Assembly: GCA_947492925.1 (NCBI GenBank) | Contig: CANLOQ010000006.1 | Coordinates: 1 to 64,000 of the forward strand | From: an uncultured Sulfitobacter sp. | Lineage (GTDB): Bacteria > Pseudomonadota > Alphaproteobacteria > Rhodobacterales > Rhodobacteraceae | Direction of reading: 5' to 3' | DNA: 64,000 nucleotides | In this document: in pieces, positions 17,916 to 26,788 of the stretch | Numbering within the stretch: position 1 is the first letter of the stretch | Layout: each line of letters starts with the position of its first letter | Position numbers and translations under genes: made by a program | The notes under the pieces: model-generated | The model's input: only the letters and a program-made list of their open reading frames with translations | Database searches by the model: none | What the model was told of the DNA's origin: nothing

Positions 17916-19166
17916 ATGAAATTCACAAAGTACTTTCAGACGGTGGCACTCACCGCTGCGCTGGCAACAGGCGCGACAGTTGCCTTCGCACAAGATAAGG
18001 AGCCGGTCCGTTTCGGTCTCTGCTTCGACCTCAGCAAGTCGTACACGTTCATTTCGCCGCAGGTGGCTCAGGCTGCTCAGGATCTGGCGATGTACACCAA
18101 CGACAATGGTGGCATCGAAGGCCATCCGGTCGAAATCATTGTGCGCGACCATGGCAACGAACCGCAGCGCGGTGTTGAATGTTATGAGCAACTCAAACGC
18201 GAAGGTGTTTTCCTTTTCAACATGCTTTCGACACCCGTGACGAACGCGGTTCTGCCGCGCGCGATGAAAGACGGCAACGTTCTGATGCAGTCCTTTGTTG
18301 GTCGCGGTGACGCTGTGGATGGCGAGGTGTTCGAATGGGTGTTTCCGGTAGGCCCAACCTACTGGCAGCAAGCAGCCAATGACGTTGCCTTCATTAAGAA
18401 ACAGATGGGCGACGACCTTGCCAGCACAAAGATTGGATTTATTTATCTGGATTATCCATTCGGACAGGAGCCTATCGAAATCCTCAAGACTCTTGCAGAA
18501 AAGGAGGGCTTTGAGTTGGAACTCTATCCAGTTCCGCTGCCCGGTTCTGACCAGTCCGGCGCATGGAGTAAGATCCGTCGTGACAAGCCTGACTATGTCA
18601 TCAGCTGGCTGTTGGCAGGCGGACATGTAGTAGCCTCCAAGGAAATGCGTCGTAACCGTTTCCCGATCGACCGCTACTTGTCAGTCAACTGGCTGAACGA
18701 AGTCGATATTTCCAACATCGGTGCGGCAGAGGCCAAAGGCATCCTGCGCGGGACCAACGTGGCCGGTGGTCAGGACGTCCCGATCGTTAAGACAATGCTG
18801 GATACCTACTATGCCAACGGCAAAGGCAACGGGCCCGAGAGCCTGGTGCGCGACGTGTATTACAACACCGGTATGGCGATCTATTCCACGGGATTTGAGG
18901 CTGCACGCATTGCAATCGCTGAAAATGGCTGGCCCATCACGCCGGAGAGTATGAAGGCAGGGTATGAATCGATCTCCGAATTCGATGGTGATGGCATCAT
19001 GGCCCCGGTGACTGTGACCGGCGAAGACCACGGTGGCGGCGGCAAGACCCGCGTCGAACAGTGGGACGGCGAAACCTGGGTTCCCCTGACCGACTGGAGC
19101 GCTGACTACCTCGACGTCGTGTGGGAAGTAATCAAAGAAAGCTCCGAGAAGTTCACTGTCGAGTGA
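17916..19166 (+). CDS. Periplasmic substrate-binding protein of the LIV-type importer (second copy)
   Basis: A 416-residue paralogue of the preceding gene, with its own signal peptide (MKFTKYFQTVALTAALATG, cleavage near AFA-QDKEP) and a good GGGAGAAAGAG ribosome site. The two proteins align without large gaps. Differences cluster in the middle lobe (for example FLFNMLSTPVTNAV against FVFDTLSTPVSLAV) and in the segment before VRDVYYNTGMA. Two receptors on one permease suggests two related ligands. The 95-bp gap before it has only weak hairpin potential. Confidence 0.92.
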   Translation: MKFTKYFQTVALTAALATGATVAFAQDKEPVRFGLCFDLSKSYTFISPQVAQAAQDLAMYTNDNGGIEGHPVEIIVRDHGNEPQRGVECYEQLKREGVFLFNMLSTPVTNAVLPRAMKDGNVLMQSFVGRGDAVDGEVFEWVFPVGPTYWQQAANDVAFIKKQMGDDLASTKIGFIYLDYPFGQEPIEILKTLAEKEGFELELYPVPLPGSDQSGAWSKIRRDKPDYVISWLLAGGHVVASKEMRRNRFPIDRYLSVNWLNEVDISNIGAAEAKGILRGTNVAGGQDVPIVKTMLDTYYANGKGNGPESLVRDVYYNTGMAIYSTGFEAARIAIAENGWPITPESMKAGYESISEFDGDGIMAPVTVTGEDHGGGGKTRVEQWDGETWVPLTDWSADYLDVVWEVIKESSEKFTVE

Positions 19167-19173
19167 GCTTGAC

Positions 19174-19203
19174 CTCCCCCGCGGCGATTGTGTCGCGGGG
19201 GAG
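19174..19203 (+). terminator. Strong hairpin after the binding-protein genes
   Basis: CTCCCCCGCG at 19174-19183 pairs perfectly with CGCGGGGGAG at 19194-19203 around a 10-nt loop. No T-run follows, so it is more likely a 3' stabiliser or partial attenuator, separating high expression of the binding proteins from lower expression of the downstream enzymes, than a full Rho-independent terminator. Confidence 0.65.
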
Positions 19204-19254
19204 CCTCTTACCCGCATTCGCACCAAATATTTTCCAGGAAACAAAGCAGACATC

Positions 19255-20031
19255 ATGAGCCCCATTGACGTGAAGATTGAAGACGGTATTGCGACCGTCA
19301 CTATCAACCGACCCGAGCGGAAAAACGCGCTCTCCGTGGCCGCAACGAACGGGCTTACGGATGCCTGGGAAAAGATCGAGGCGGATGATAGTATTCGCGT
19401 TGCCATTCTGACCTCTGCCGATTGCGGTGTCTTTAGCGCCGGATTGGACCTCAAGGAAGCCACACAGATCGCGCGAGATGAAGGTGTCGATATCCTATCC
19501 AAGATGCGCGATCCGTTTCACGAAAAGATGCGGGACTGCAAGAAACCAATCATTGCGGCCATGACTGGATCCTTGATGGCGGGCGGCATGATGCTGACGT
19601 TGAACTGCGATATTCGCGTTGGCCTTAAAGGTACCAAGGTCGGCATTACCGAAGTCAAAATCGGACGTGGGTCGCCATGGGCTTCTCCGGCGCTGTCGAT
19701 GTTGCCGCAACCCGTGCTAATGGAAATTGTTCTGACCGGCGATCTGATGCCTATTGAGCGTCTGCATGACTATGGATTCACCAACTATCTGGAAGACACT
19801 CCTGATGCCGTACGCGCCCGCGCACTGGATCTGGCTCAGCGGATTGCCAGCGCGGCACCGCTTTCGGTGATCGCAGCAAAGGGCGGCGTTCGTGCAACCA
19901 TGGATCTGGGCTGCGCAGAGGGCCTTGAAGAAGGCAAGCGCCTGCACGAGGTCGTCTACGCCAGCAATGACGCTATCGAAGGTCCCAAGGCCTTTGCCGA
20001 AAAGCGTGCGCCGGTCTGGACCGGAACCTGA
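19255..20031 (+). CDS. Enoyl-CoA hydratase (crotonase family)
   Basis: A 258-residue crotonase. The oxyanion-hole region is FSAGLDLKEA and MAGGMMLTLNCDI. Both catalytic glutamates of classical hydratases appear conserved: GITEVKIG and VLMEIVLTG. The insert GRGSPWASPALSMLPQ between them resembles that of the crotonase at 59770-60555. It probably hydrates a (possibly branched) 2-enoyl-CoA. It lies 88 bp after the second binding protein and 11 bp before another crotonase. Confidence 0.88.
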   Translation: MSPIDVKIEDGIATVTINRPERKNALSVAATNGLTDAWEKIEADDSIRVAILTSADCGVFSAGLDLKEATQIARDEGVDILSKMRDPFHEKMRDCKKPIIAAMTGSLMAGGMMLTLNCDIRVGLKGTKVGITEVKIGRGSPWASPALSMLPQPVLMEIVLTGDLMPIERLHDYGFTNYLEDTPDAVRARALDLAQRIASAAPLSVIAAKGGVRATMDLGCAEGLEEGKRLHEVVYASNDAIEGPKAFAEKRAPVWTGT

Positions 20032-20042
20032 GGGAGGCTGGA

Positions 20043-20825
20043 ATGTCCGAACTTATTCGATTTGAGAAGGATGGCCCTGTCGGCATCCTGCGTTTTCTTC
20101 AACCGAAAAAGCGTAATCCCTACAGTATCGCGTTTGTCGAGGAATTAGTGGCGTATCTGAACGAGGCAGACCGCGATGATACGGTCCGTGCCGTGGTCAT
20201 GACCGGTGGCGAACATTTCAGCAGCGGTGGCGATTTGGTCGGTTTCCAATCCGAGGTGGCCAAGGGGGCCAGAGCCACGTCCGAAATGGTCGAAAAGGTC
20301 CATGATGGCGGACGTGCTGCATATCTGTTTCGTAAACCACTGATTTCCGCCGTTTGCGGTGTCGCCTATGGCGCTGGTTTGAGCCTTGCTTTGTCGGCGG
20401 ATATTGTCGTGGCAGCCGAGGATGCACGGTTGTGCGAGGTCTTTGCTCGCGTTGGTGGATGTCCCGACACCGGATCAAGCTGGTTGCTTCAACAACGCGC
20501 GGGCGCGGGGGTGGCGCGGATGCTTGTTCTTACAGGTCGTGAAATCGACGGACGAACCGCCAAGGAACTGCGCGTTGTGGAAGAATGTGTTTCGGCCGAA
20601 CAGGTCGAGGAACGCGCGCTTGAGATCGCCCGCGAGATTGCCCCTCATCCCATGTTCGGTGTTCAGACCGCAAAGCGCGTGATGCGTAGCTCAGCCGAGT
20701 GCAGCTATCTGGAGGCGCTGGACATTGAGCGCGATGCCCAGAGTGTTCTGCTGAGCGCGCATGATTTTCCCGAAGCTATGAAGGCGTTTTCGGAAAAACG
20801 AAAACCCCAATTCAAAGACCGCTAG
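20043..20825 (+). CDS. Crotonase family protein, PaaG-like isomerase type
   Basis: A 260-residue crotonase with oxyanion-hole segments FSSGGDLVGF and AYGAGLSLALSADI. The active-site region reads CEVFARVGGCPDTGSSWLLQQ. The Asp in CPDTG matches the pattern of enoyl-CoA/2,3-dehydroadipyl isomerases such as PaaG, and the second hydratase glutamate is absent (VARMLVLTG). I therefore expect a double-bond isomerase rather than a hydratase. It is followed after 42 bp by the ETF genes. Confidence 0.82.
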   Translation: MSELIRFEKDGPVGILRFLQPKKRNPYSIAFVEELVAYLNEADRDDTVRAVVMTGGEHFSSGGDLVGFQSEVAKGARATSEMVEKVHDGGRAAYLFRKPLISAVCGVAYGAGLSLALSADIVVAAEDARLCEVFARVGGCPDTGSSWLLQQRAGAGVARMLVLTGREIDGRTAKELRVVEECVSAEQVEERALEIAREIAPHPMFGVQTAKRVMRSSAECSYLEALDIERDAQSVLLSAHDFPEAMKAFSEKRKPQFKDR

Positions 20826-20867
20826 ACGGTCACAACCCTATCAAAAACTCCAAGGAGAGTAACGCTC

Positions 20868-21626
20868 ATGAAGGTGCTTGTACCTGTCAAACGCGTGATC
20901 GACTACAACGTAAAAGTACGCGTTAAAGCGGACGGAAGCGGTGTCGATCTTGCCAACGTGAAAATGTCGATGAACCCGTTTGACGAAATTTCCGTCGAAC
21001 AGGCGATCCGCTTGAAAGAAGCAGGTCAGGCGGATGAAGTTGTCGCCGTATCCATTGGCGTCAAGCAGTCACAGGAAACCCTGCGCACCGCCCTGGCGAT
21101 GGGCGCGGACCGCGCGATCCTCGTGGTGGCAACCGATGACGTGCACAATGACATTGAGCCATTGGCCGTTGCCAAGATTCTCAAGGCGATTGTTGACGAA
21201 GAACAGCCTGGCCTTGTCATGTGCGGCAAGCAAGCCATCGACAATGACATGAATGCCACCGGCCAGATGCTGGCGGCGTTGATGGGTTGGTCGCAGGCAA
21301 CTTTCGCCTCTGACCTGGAAATTTCCGGCGACACAGCCAAAGTCACTCGCGAAGTTGACGGCGGCTTGCAGACCATCGAAGTGACCATGCCGACCATTGT
21401 CACCGTAGACCTGCGCCTGAACGAGCCGCGCTATGCATCCTTGCCCAACATCATGAAGGCTAAGAAAAAGCCTTTGGATGAGAAAACACCAGAGGATTAC
21501 GGCGTGGACGTGTCCAACCGTTTGGAAATCGTCAAGACGGCAGAGCCTGAGGCACGCGCCGCAGGCATCAAGGTTGGATCCGTTGCGGAACTGGTCGAGA
21601 AACTCAAAGAAGCGGGGGCTGTGTAA
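20868..21626 (+). CDS. etfB: Electron transfer flavoprotein beta subunit
   Basis: A 252-residue protein with the unmistakable start [20 protein letters not shown] and [18 protein letters not shown]. The recognition-loop region around [20 protein letters not shown] docks on acyl-CoA dehydrogenases. It binds AMP and with EtfA carries electrons from dehydrogenases to ETF:ubiquinone oxidoreductase. The stop overlaps the etfA start by 1 bp (TAATG). A copy inside the island fits the demand of eight ACAD-family genes. Confidence 0.97.
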   Translation: MKVLVPVKRVIDYNVKVRVKADGSGVDLANVKMSMNPFDEISVEQAIRLKEAGQADEVVAVSIGVKQSQETLRTALAMGADRAILVVATDDVHNDIEPLAVAKILKAIVDEEQPGLVMCGKQAIDNDMNATGQMLAALMGWSQATFASDLEISGDTAKVTREVDGGLQTIEVTMPTIVTVDLRLNEPRYASLPNIMKAKKKPLDEKTPEDYGVDVSNRLEIVKTAEPEARAAGIKVGSVAELVEKLKEAGAV

Positions 21627-22552
21627 TGGCTGTTCTACTCCTTGCAGAAGTAACTGACGGCGAACTGAACATTGACGCAACGGCCAAGACTGTGGCTGCG
21701 GCCAAGCAGTTGGGCGACGTGACCGTTCTGGCCGCTGGAGGTTCCGCCGCCGCCGCAGGTGAAGCCGCGGCCAAGATCGATGGTGTTGCCAGGGTGCTTG
21801 TTGCCGAAGACGCCTCGCTGGGTCACCGTCTTGCGGAATCAACCGCCGCCACGATCGTCAGCATTGCGGATGACTTCGAGCATATCGTGGCGCCGGCGAC
21901 CACTGACGCCAAGAACGTGATGCCCCGTGTTGCGGCCTTGCTGGACGTGATGATCATCTCCGACGCCTCCGGCGTTGTGGATGCCAACACGTTTGAGCGT
22001 CCGATCTATGCAGGCAACGCGATCCAGACCGTGAAGTCCTCTGACGCCAAGAAGGTCATCACTTTCCGCACATCGACATTCGATGCGGCGGGTGAAGGCG
22101 GTTCTGCCTCGGTTGAAACGATTGGTGCGGCGGTTGATCCTGGCCTGTCCTCATGGGTTGAAGACAAGGTTGCCGAAAGCGATCGCCCCGAACTCACCTC
22201 CGCAGGTGTGGTGGTGTCCGGTGGTCGCGGCGTTGGTTCCGAAGAAGACTTTGCATTGATTGAAAAGCTGGCCGACAAACTGGGGGCTGCTGTCGGCGCC
22301 TCCCGCGCGGCGGTCGATTCCGGCTATGCCCCGAACGACTGGCAGGTTGGCCAGACGGGCAAGGTTGTCGCGCCGGACCTCTACGTGGCTGTGGGTATCT
22401 CTGGCGCGATCCAGCACCTTGCGGGCATGAAAGACAGCAAAGTCATCGTGGCCATCAACAAAGACGAAGAAGCCCCGATTTTCCAGGTGGCTGACTTTGG
22501 CCTTGTGGCGGACCTGTTCACGGTGGTGCCGGAGCTGATCGAAAAGCTGTAA
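21626..22552 (+). CDS. etfA: Electron transfer flavoprotein alpha subunit
   Basis: A 308-residue protein. The FAD-binding C-terminal half has [38 protein letters not shown] and [33 protein letters not shown]. It forms a heterodimer with EtfB and is the last gene of the long operon that starts at operator B; a terminator hairpin follows 21 bp later. Confidence 0.97.
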   Translation: MAVLLLAEVTDGELNIDATAKTVAAAKQLGDVTVLAAGGSAAAAGEAAAKIDGVARVLVAEDASLGHRLAESTAATIVSIADDFEHIVAPATTDAKNVMPRVAALLDVMIISDASGVVDANTFERPIYAGNAIQTVKSSDAKKVITFRTSTFDAAGEGGSASVETIGAAVDPGLSSWVEDKVAESDRPELTSAGVVVSGGRGVGSEEDFALIEKLADKLGAAVGASRAAVDSGYAPNDWQVGQTGKVVAPDLYVAVGISGAIQHLAGMKDSKVIVAINKDEEAPIFQVADFGLVADLFTVVPELIEKL

Positions 22553-22573
22553 GCGACGTCAGGAAAAATATTA

Positions 22574-22595
22574 GGCCCGCTAGATATGGCGGGCC
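22574..22595 (+). terminator. Terminator hairpin after etfA
   Basis: GGCCCGC at 22574-22580 pairs with GCGGGCC at 22589-22595 around an 8-nt loop and is followed by an AT-rich CTATATATATG. It sits between convergent operons (etfA rightward, CoA transferase leftward) and may serve both. The rest of 22553-22799 shows no gene. Confidence 0.7.
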
Positions 22596-22799
22596 CTATA
22601 TATATGCGGGGGACCATCATGTCGTTACCCATTTCAATGAGAAAATCTCGGTACCAAAGGGAGGCGCGGTCAAATATCGTCTCGGCGCGCGGCAGAAAAA
22701 CGGAACAGCTGTAAGAATTACTGAAATGCAATGAATGCTCCATAGGTAAACACCCCGTTTTTTGTTCAGGATATTTGGCCCCTGCAGAGCCGGGTAAGG

Positions 22800-23966
22800 T
22801 TACCTTTCGCTCGGTCCAAGAATTTCGTCGCTGTGCTCGCCCAGACGGGGCGCGGGGCGATGGTCGTGCCGCGCTGGCGTCGCCGAGAAACGGACCGGCG
22901 GCTTGGTTGTCCAGATCGCCCCCTCGGTCGGGTGATCAATCTGCTGGAAGAAACCGGTCGCGACAAGATGCGGGTCGTTGGGCAGATCCGATAGGTTGCG
23001 CACTGGCATGGCGGGAATGTCGGCCTGCTCCATCAGGGCAAGCCAGTGGTCGGTTGGCTGCGTCCGTGCAAGTCGCGCCACCATATCATATACAGCGCCA
23101 ATGTTGCGGCTGCGGGCATCCATGTCCGTGACCCAGATGTGGTCAAGCATATCATCGCGCCCGACGGCTTCAAAAAAACGTGCCCATTGCATGTTTGTGT
23201 AGGGCAGTATTGTGATGTAGCCATCCGCTGTCTGGACGGGGCGTCGGTGCGGCACTAACATACGTGCATAACCGAAATCTTGCGGCGTTTCTTCGAATGT
23301 CGCACCATCCAGATGTTCGGCCAGCAGGAACGAAGCCAAAGTCTCAAACATTGGCACCTCGACATGCTGGGCTTCGCCTGTGCGTTCGCGGTGAAGAAGA
23401 GCGGCCATCATCGCGTAGGCGGCTGTCACGCCGCCAAGTTTATCGGCAAGGATCGTTGGCGCATATTCGGGTGCAGCAACCGGGTCGCGCAGGGTTGCGA
23501 GGCTGGCAAGACCCGACACCGACTGCACGATGTCATCAAACGCGGGCTTGGCGGCATATGGCCCATCCTGACTATAGCCCGTTGCCGACACCATGATCAG
23601 GTCCGGATTTTCTCGGCGCAATGTTTCGGGGTCCAAAGACAGTCTAGCAAGCGCTGCTGGTCGGATGCTTGAAATCATGACATCGGCATCGGTGAGCAAC
23701 TTGAGTAACTGGCCTCGCCCGGTTTCTGTCTTGAGGTCAAGCACCACACTGCGTTTGTTGCGGTTAGTGCCCAAGAACGCGGCACCCATCAGCTTGTTGT
23801 TTGACGGCTGGACCTGACGCAACAGATCGCCCTCCGGGGCTTCGACCTTGATCACATCGGCACCCAGATCTCCCAGCATCTGCGTCGCCAAAGGCCCAAA
23901 GACCACCGACGTCAGGTCGATGACCTTTATGCCCTCAAGAATCGCCGGTTTTTTTGCAGCTGTCAT
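22800..23966 (-). CDS. Family III CoA transferase
   Basis: The product has 388 residues from ATG 23966 ([31 protein letters not shown]). The upstream extension to 24050 would run into the neighbouring gene. Motifs are [29 protein letters not shown] and [17 protein letters not shown] with the probable catalytic Asp. It is second gene of the leftward two-gene unit under operator C, 19 bp after the first. The two paralogues are quite different from each other, so they probably handle different acids. Confidence 0.88.
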   Translation of the reverse strand: MTAAKKPAILEGIKVIDLTSVVFGPLATQMLGDLGADVIKVEAPEGDLLRQVQPSNNKLMGAAFLGTNRNKRSVVLDLKTETGRGQLLKLLTDADVMISSIRPAALARLSLDPETLRRENPDLIMVSATGYSQDGPYAAKPAFDDIVQSVSGLASLATLRDPVAAPEYAPTILADKLGGVTAAYAMMAALLHRERTGEAQHVEVPMFETLASFLLAEHLDGATFEETPQDFGYARMLVPHRRPVQTADGYITILPYTNMQWARFFEAVGRDDMLDHIWVTDMDARSRNIGAVYDMVARLARTQPTDHWLALMEQADIPAMPVRNLSDLPNDPHLVATGFFQQIDHPTEGAIWTTKPPVRFSATPARHDHRPAPRLGEHSDEILGPSER

Positions 23967-23985
23967 CTCTATACTCACTATTTCT

Positions 23986-25128
23986 TTAACGTGACCCAAA
24001 CTCAGCCCGAAGAGCTTGGCCTTCCGCATCAAACGCAGGGCTCGGGCCAAGGTCCGTCACGGTGCCGCTGCGCCGGATCGGGGGCATTGGGATATTAATT
24101 TCGCCCGACGGTGTACCGATGGAAGACCGATCAAGCTGCGGGTGACCGGACAAGGATGCCACGTCGTTCACGGCACCGGATGCGATACCTGCCACATCTA
24201 GCCGTTTCAGCATCTCGGCGCGATCATATGCGCCAAACTCTGCCTTGATAAGCGTTTCGAGAGCAGTCTTGTTTTCTATTCGCGCCGTATTGTGGTGAAA
24301 TCGCGGGTCAGTTGCTAAGTTGGCGTCGCCGAGTATCAGTTCACAGAACCGGTGCCATTCGCCAGAATGTTGCACTGTAATGACAACGAGCGCGCCGTCG
24401 CGGCACTGGTAGGCCCCATAAGGGCAGATAACTGTGTGGTTCAATCCGACACGCGGCATCGCTTTGCCAAGATAGTCGTGATAGAGTAGGGGAACAGCCA
24501 TCCAGTCGGCCATCACATCAAACATCGCCACCGAAACACCGCTACCTTTGCCGATCTGGTCACGCCCGACCAGGGCTTCGCAGATACCAGCATGGGCAGT
24601 CATGCCGGTGGCAATATCGCAAACCGATACGCCGACACGGCCCGGACCGTCCGCCGTGCCCGTGATCGAGGCCAGCCCGCTTTCGCATTGCACCAACAGA
24701 TCATAAGCCTTGGCGTTCTTCATGGGGCCGTCTTCGCCGTACCCAGTGATGTCGCAGGTCACGAGTTGCGGAAATCTCTTTCGTAAAGTGGTTGAATCAA
24801 GCGCAAGCTTCTTCAGCGCGCCGGGAAGTAGATTCTGAATAAAAACATCTGCTGTTTCCAGCATTTTCAGCAGTATCGCTCTGTCTTCTTCGTCCTTGAT
24901 ATCCAATGCAACCGATTCCTTGCCCCGATTAAGCCAGGTGAAATATGCGCTTTCGCCGTTCGCGGCAGTGTCATAGGCGCGGGCAAAATCACCTACTCCC
25001 TTGCGCTCGATCTTGATCACGCGCGCGCCAGCATCGGCTAGCCGCGACGAACAAAAAGGGGCCGCCACCGCTTGTTCAAGCGCGACAACGAGCTTGCCAG
25101 AGAGGGGGCGTAAGAGTGATCCAGTCAT
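23986..25128 (-). CDS. Family III CoA transferase
   Basis: The product has 380 residues from ATG 25128 (MTGSLLRPLSGKLVVALEQAVAAPFCSSRLADAGARVIKIE). The 22-codon extension to 25194 would include the operator and is rejected. The segment VSVCDIATGMTAHAGICEAL holds the probable catalytic Asp, and ITGYGEDGPMKNAKAYDLLVQCESG is typical of the family. It is first gene leftward from operator C (36 bp from operator to start codon). It could be a succinyl-CoA- or mesaconate-type CoA transferase; the substrate is not deducible. Confidence 0.88.
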   Translation of the reverse strand: MTGSLLRPLSGKLVVALEQAVAAPFCSSRLADAGARVIKIERKGVGDFARAYDTAANGESAYFTWLNRGKESVALDIKDEEDRAILLKMLETADVFIQNLLPGALKKLALDSTTLRKRFPQLVTCDITGYGEDGPMKNAKAYDLLVQCESGLASITGTADGPGRVGVSVCDIATGMTAHAGICEALVGRDQIGKGSGVSVAMFDVMADWMAVPLLYHDYLGKAMPRVGLNHTVICPYGAYQCRDGALVVITVQHSGEWHRFCELILGDANLATDPRFHHNTARIENKTALETLIKAEFGAYDRAEMLKRLDVAGIASGAVNDVASLSGHPQLDRSSIGTPSGEINIPMPPIRRSGTVTDLGPSPAFDAEGQALRAEFGSR

Positions 25129-25155
25129 GGCTTTCTCGCTAAATATTCTAAGAGC

Positions 25156-25182
25156 TTGACAAAATCTAACAGATGTTAGAAT
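25156..25182. promoter_or_regulatory. Island operator C in a divergent promoter
   Basis: The exact palindrome TCTAACAGATGTTAGA occupies 25165-25180 between genes transcribed away from each other. Rightward elements are TTGACA at 25156-25161 and TAGAAT at 25177-25182 (15-bp spacer). Leftward, reading the complement, TTGCTA and TAGATT are 17 bp apart. One palindrome thus covers both -10 regions. Confidence 0.75.
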
Positions 25183-25232
25183 TAATAGCAACACAGACGA
25201 CCAGAAACGGGGTCATTGCGAGGAGAACGCAG

Positions 25233-25610
25233 GTGCCGGACGCCATAGGACCAGATCAGATTTTTCAACGCGCGCTTGCCAGCAAGGAAATCCTGCTACC
25301 CAAGTGTGATGATTGCGGCGCGTATCATTTCTTTCCCAGGGTTCTGTGTCCGCACTGTCATGGAGCCTCGATCTCTTGGATGCAGGCCAGCGGCAGGGGC
25401 CGGGTCCATGCAACCACTGTGGTGCGCCGCAAGCCCGAGCGCGGGGGCGATTACAATGTGTGCATGGTCGAACTGGATGAAGGTGTGCGGATGATGAGCC
25501 GGGTTGAAGGGGTCGCTCCCGGTGATGTCACCATCGACATGGAAGTGAGCGCCTTTATCGGCGAGGGTGATGGCGACCTACTCGTGCTTTTCAAACCGGT
25601 GGAGGGATAA
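25233..25610 (+). CDS. DUF35 / zinc-ribbon OB-fold protein (acyl-CoA-binding partner of thiolase-like protein)
   Basis: The product has 125 residues from GTG 25233, chosen because GAGGAG lies just upstream; the ATG at 25173 falls inside the operator. The N-terminal zinc ribbon has C-D-D-C and C-P-H-C pairs (about residues 25-45), then an OB-fold beta domain. Proteins of this family bind acyl-CoA and act with Ltp2-like thiolase-fold aldolases, as in bacterial steroid side-chain degradation (ChsH2 C-terminal domain). The next gene, 3 bp downstream, is exactly such a partner. Confidence 0.9.
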   Translation: MPDAIGPDQIFQRALASKEILLPKCDDCGAYHFFPRVLCPHCHGASISWMQASGRGRVHATTVVRRKPERGGDYNVCMVELDEGVRMMSRVEGVAPGDVTIDMEVSAFIGEGDGDLLVLFKPVEG

Positions 25611-25613
25611 CCG

Positions 25614-26765
25614 ATGACCAATGAACTTCGGGGAAAAGCTGCGATTGTTGGCACCGGGCATGCCGGTTTTGGCGAGGCGCATGGGCTAACGGCCTATGAC
25701 GTTATGGCGCAATCGGCGCTCGCAGCACTTGGCGATGCTGGACTGAAGCTGTCGGACGTGGACGGGCTGTTCTGCACCATGATGGAAGACAGCATGCCTG
25801 CCCTCATGGCGGCGGAATATCTGGGCATTCAGCCGCGCATTATTGACGGCACCATGCTGGGCGGGTCGTCTTTTGTGAACTATCTGACATCGGCAACAAT
25901 GGCGCTTGAAGCCGGTCTGTGTGATGTCGCCTTGATTGTATACGGCTCAAATCAACGCACGGCGTCGGGGAGGCTGGTAACGGCCTCGCGCCCACCGGCC
26001 TATGAGGCGCCCTATAATCCGCGCTATCCGATTTCTGCCTATGCGATGGCTGCTGCTCGGCACATGCATGAATTTGGCACTACCCGCGAACAATTGGCGG
26101 ATGTGGCGGTGTCTGCGCGGGCCTGGGCTCAGCACAACCCCGAAGCTTTTGAGCGCGGCCCGCTGAGCCGCGAAGACGTGCTTGGCGCGCGTATGGTGGG
26201 TGATCCGTTAACGGTGCGCGATTGCTGTCTGGTGACGGATGGCGGTGGGGCGATTGTGCTGGTCCGCGCTGATCGTGCAAAGGATTTTCCCAAGGCACCT
26301 GTTTACGTGTTGGGCAGTGCGGCGGAAAGCTCGCACAGGCAAATATCGCAGATGAAGGATTTCACAGTGACCGCAGCCCGCGAGTCGGGCCGCCGCGCCT
26401 TTGCGGCGGCAGGCGTGTCGCCCAGCGACATTCAGGCGGTCGAGCTCTATGACGCTTTCACCATCAACACGATCCTGTTCCTGGAAGACCTAGGCTTCTG
26501 CGCCAAGGGCGAGGGCGGTGCTTTCGTCGAAAGCGGGCGTATCGCGCCGGGCGGGGTTTTGCCGGTGAACACAAATGGCGGGGGTCTATCCTGTGTGCAC
26601 CCCGGTATGTACGGAATTTTTACCGTTATTGAGGCTGTTCGCCAGATCCGTGGCGATGCTCCCGGTATGCAGCTGAACAATGTTGACCTCGCTTTGGCAC
26701 ATGGTAACGGCGGCGTGCTGTCCAGCCAGGTTACAGCCATTTTGGGGTCGCATGATACGCTCTGA
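25614..26765 (+). CDS. Thiolase-fold lipid-transfer-like protein, probable Ltp2-type retro-aldolase
   Basis: A 383-residue thiolase-superfamily protein (SCP-x/Ltp branch). The nucleophile region reads MLGGSSFVNYLTSATMAL, with no cysteine where thiolases have one. The second motif is VELYDAFTINTILFLEDLGFC, with Tyr replacing the usual His of thiolases, and the third is NGGGLSCVHPGMYG. Loss of the Cys and a Tyr-rich site are what I recall for Ltp2, which cleaves beta-hydroxyacyl-CoAs by retro-aldol reaction with a DUF35 partner. The DUF35 gene lies upstream and a MaoC hydratase downstream. Confidence 0.82.
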   Translation: MTNELRGKAAIVGTGHAGFGEAHGLTAYDVMAQSALAALGDAGLKLSDVDGLFCTMMEDSMPALMAAEYLGIQPRIIDGTMLGGSSFVNYLTSATMALEAGLCDVALIVYGSNQRTASGRLVTASRPPAYEAPYNPRYPISAYAMAAARHMHEFGTTREQLADVAVSARAWAQHNPEAFERGPLSREDVLGARMVGDPLTVRDCCLVTDGGGAIVLVRADRAKDFPKAPVYVLGSAAESSHRQISQMKDFTVTAARESGRRAFAAAGVSPSDIQAVELYDAFTINTILFLEDLGFCAKGEGGAFVESGRIAPGGVLPVNTNGGGLSCVHPGMYGIFTVIEAVRQIRGDAPGMQLNNVDLALAHGNGGVLSSQVTAILGSHDTL

Positions 26766-26788
26766 CGGCAATTAACGGAGGAATGACC

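Noticed and set aside
17685-18626. 313-codon minus-strand frame
   Set aside because: Antisense to the second binding protein, which has a signal peptide and a good ribosome site.
25173-25232. N-terminal extension of the DUF35 protein from ATG 25173
   Set aside because: That ATG is inside operator C and would lie upstream of or at the transcription start; GTG 25233 has a proper GAGGAG site.
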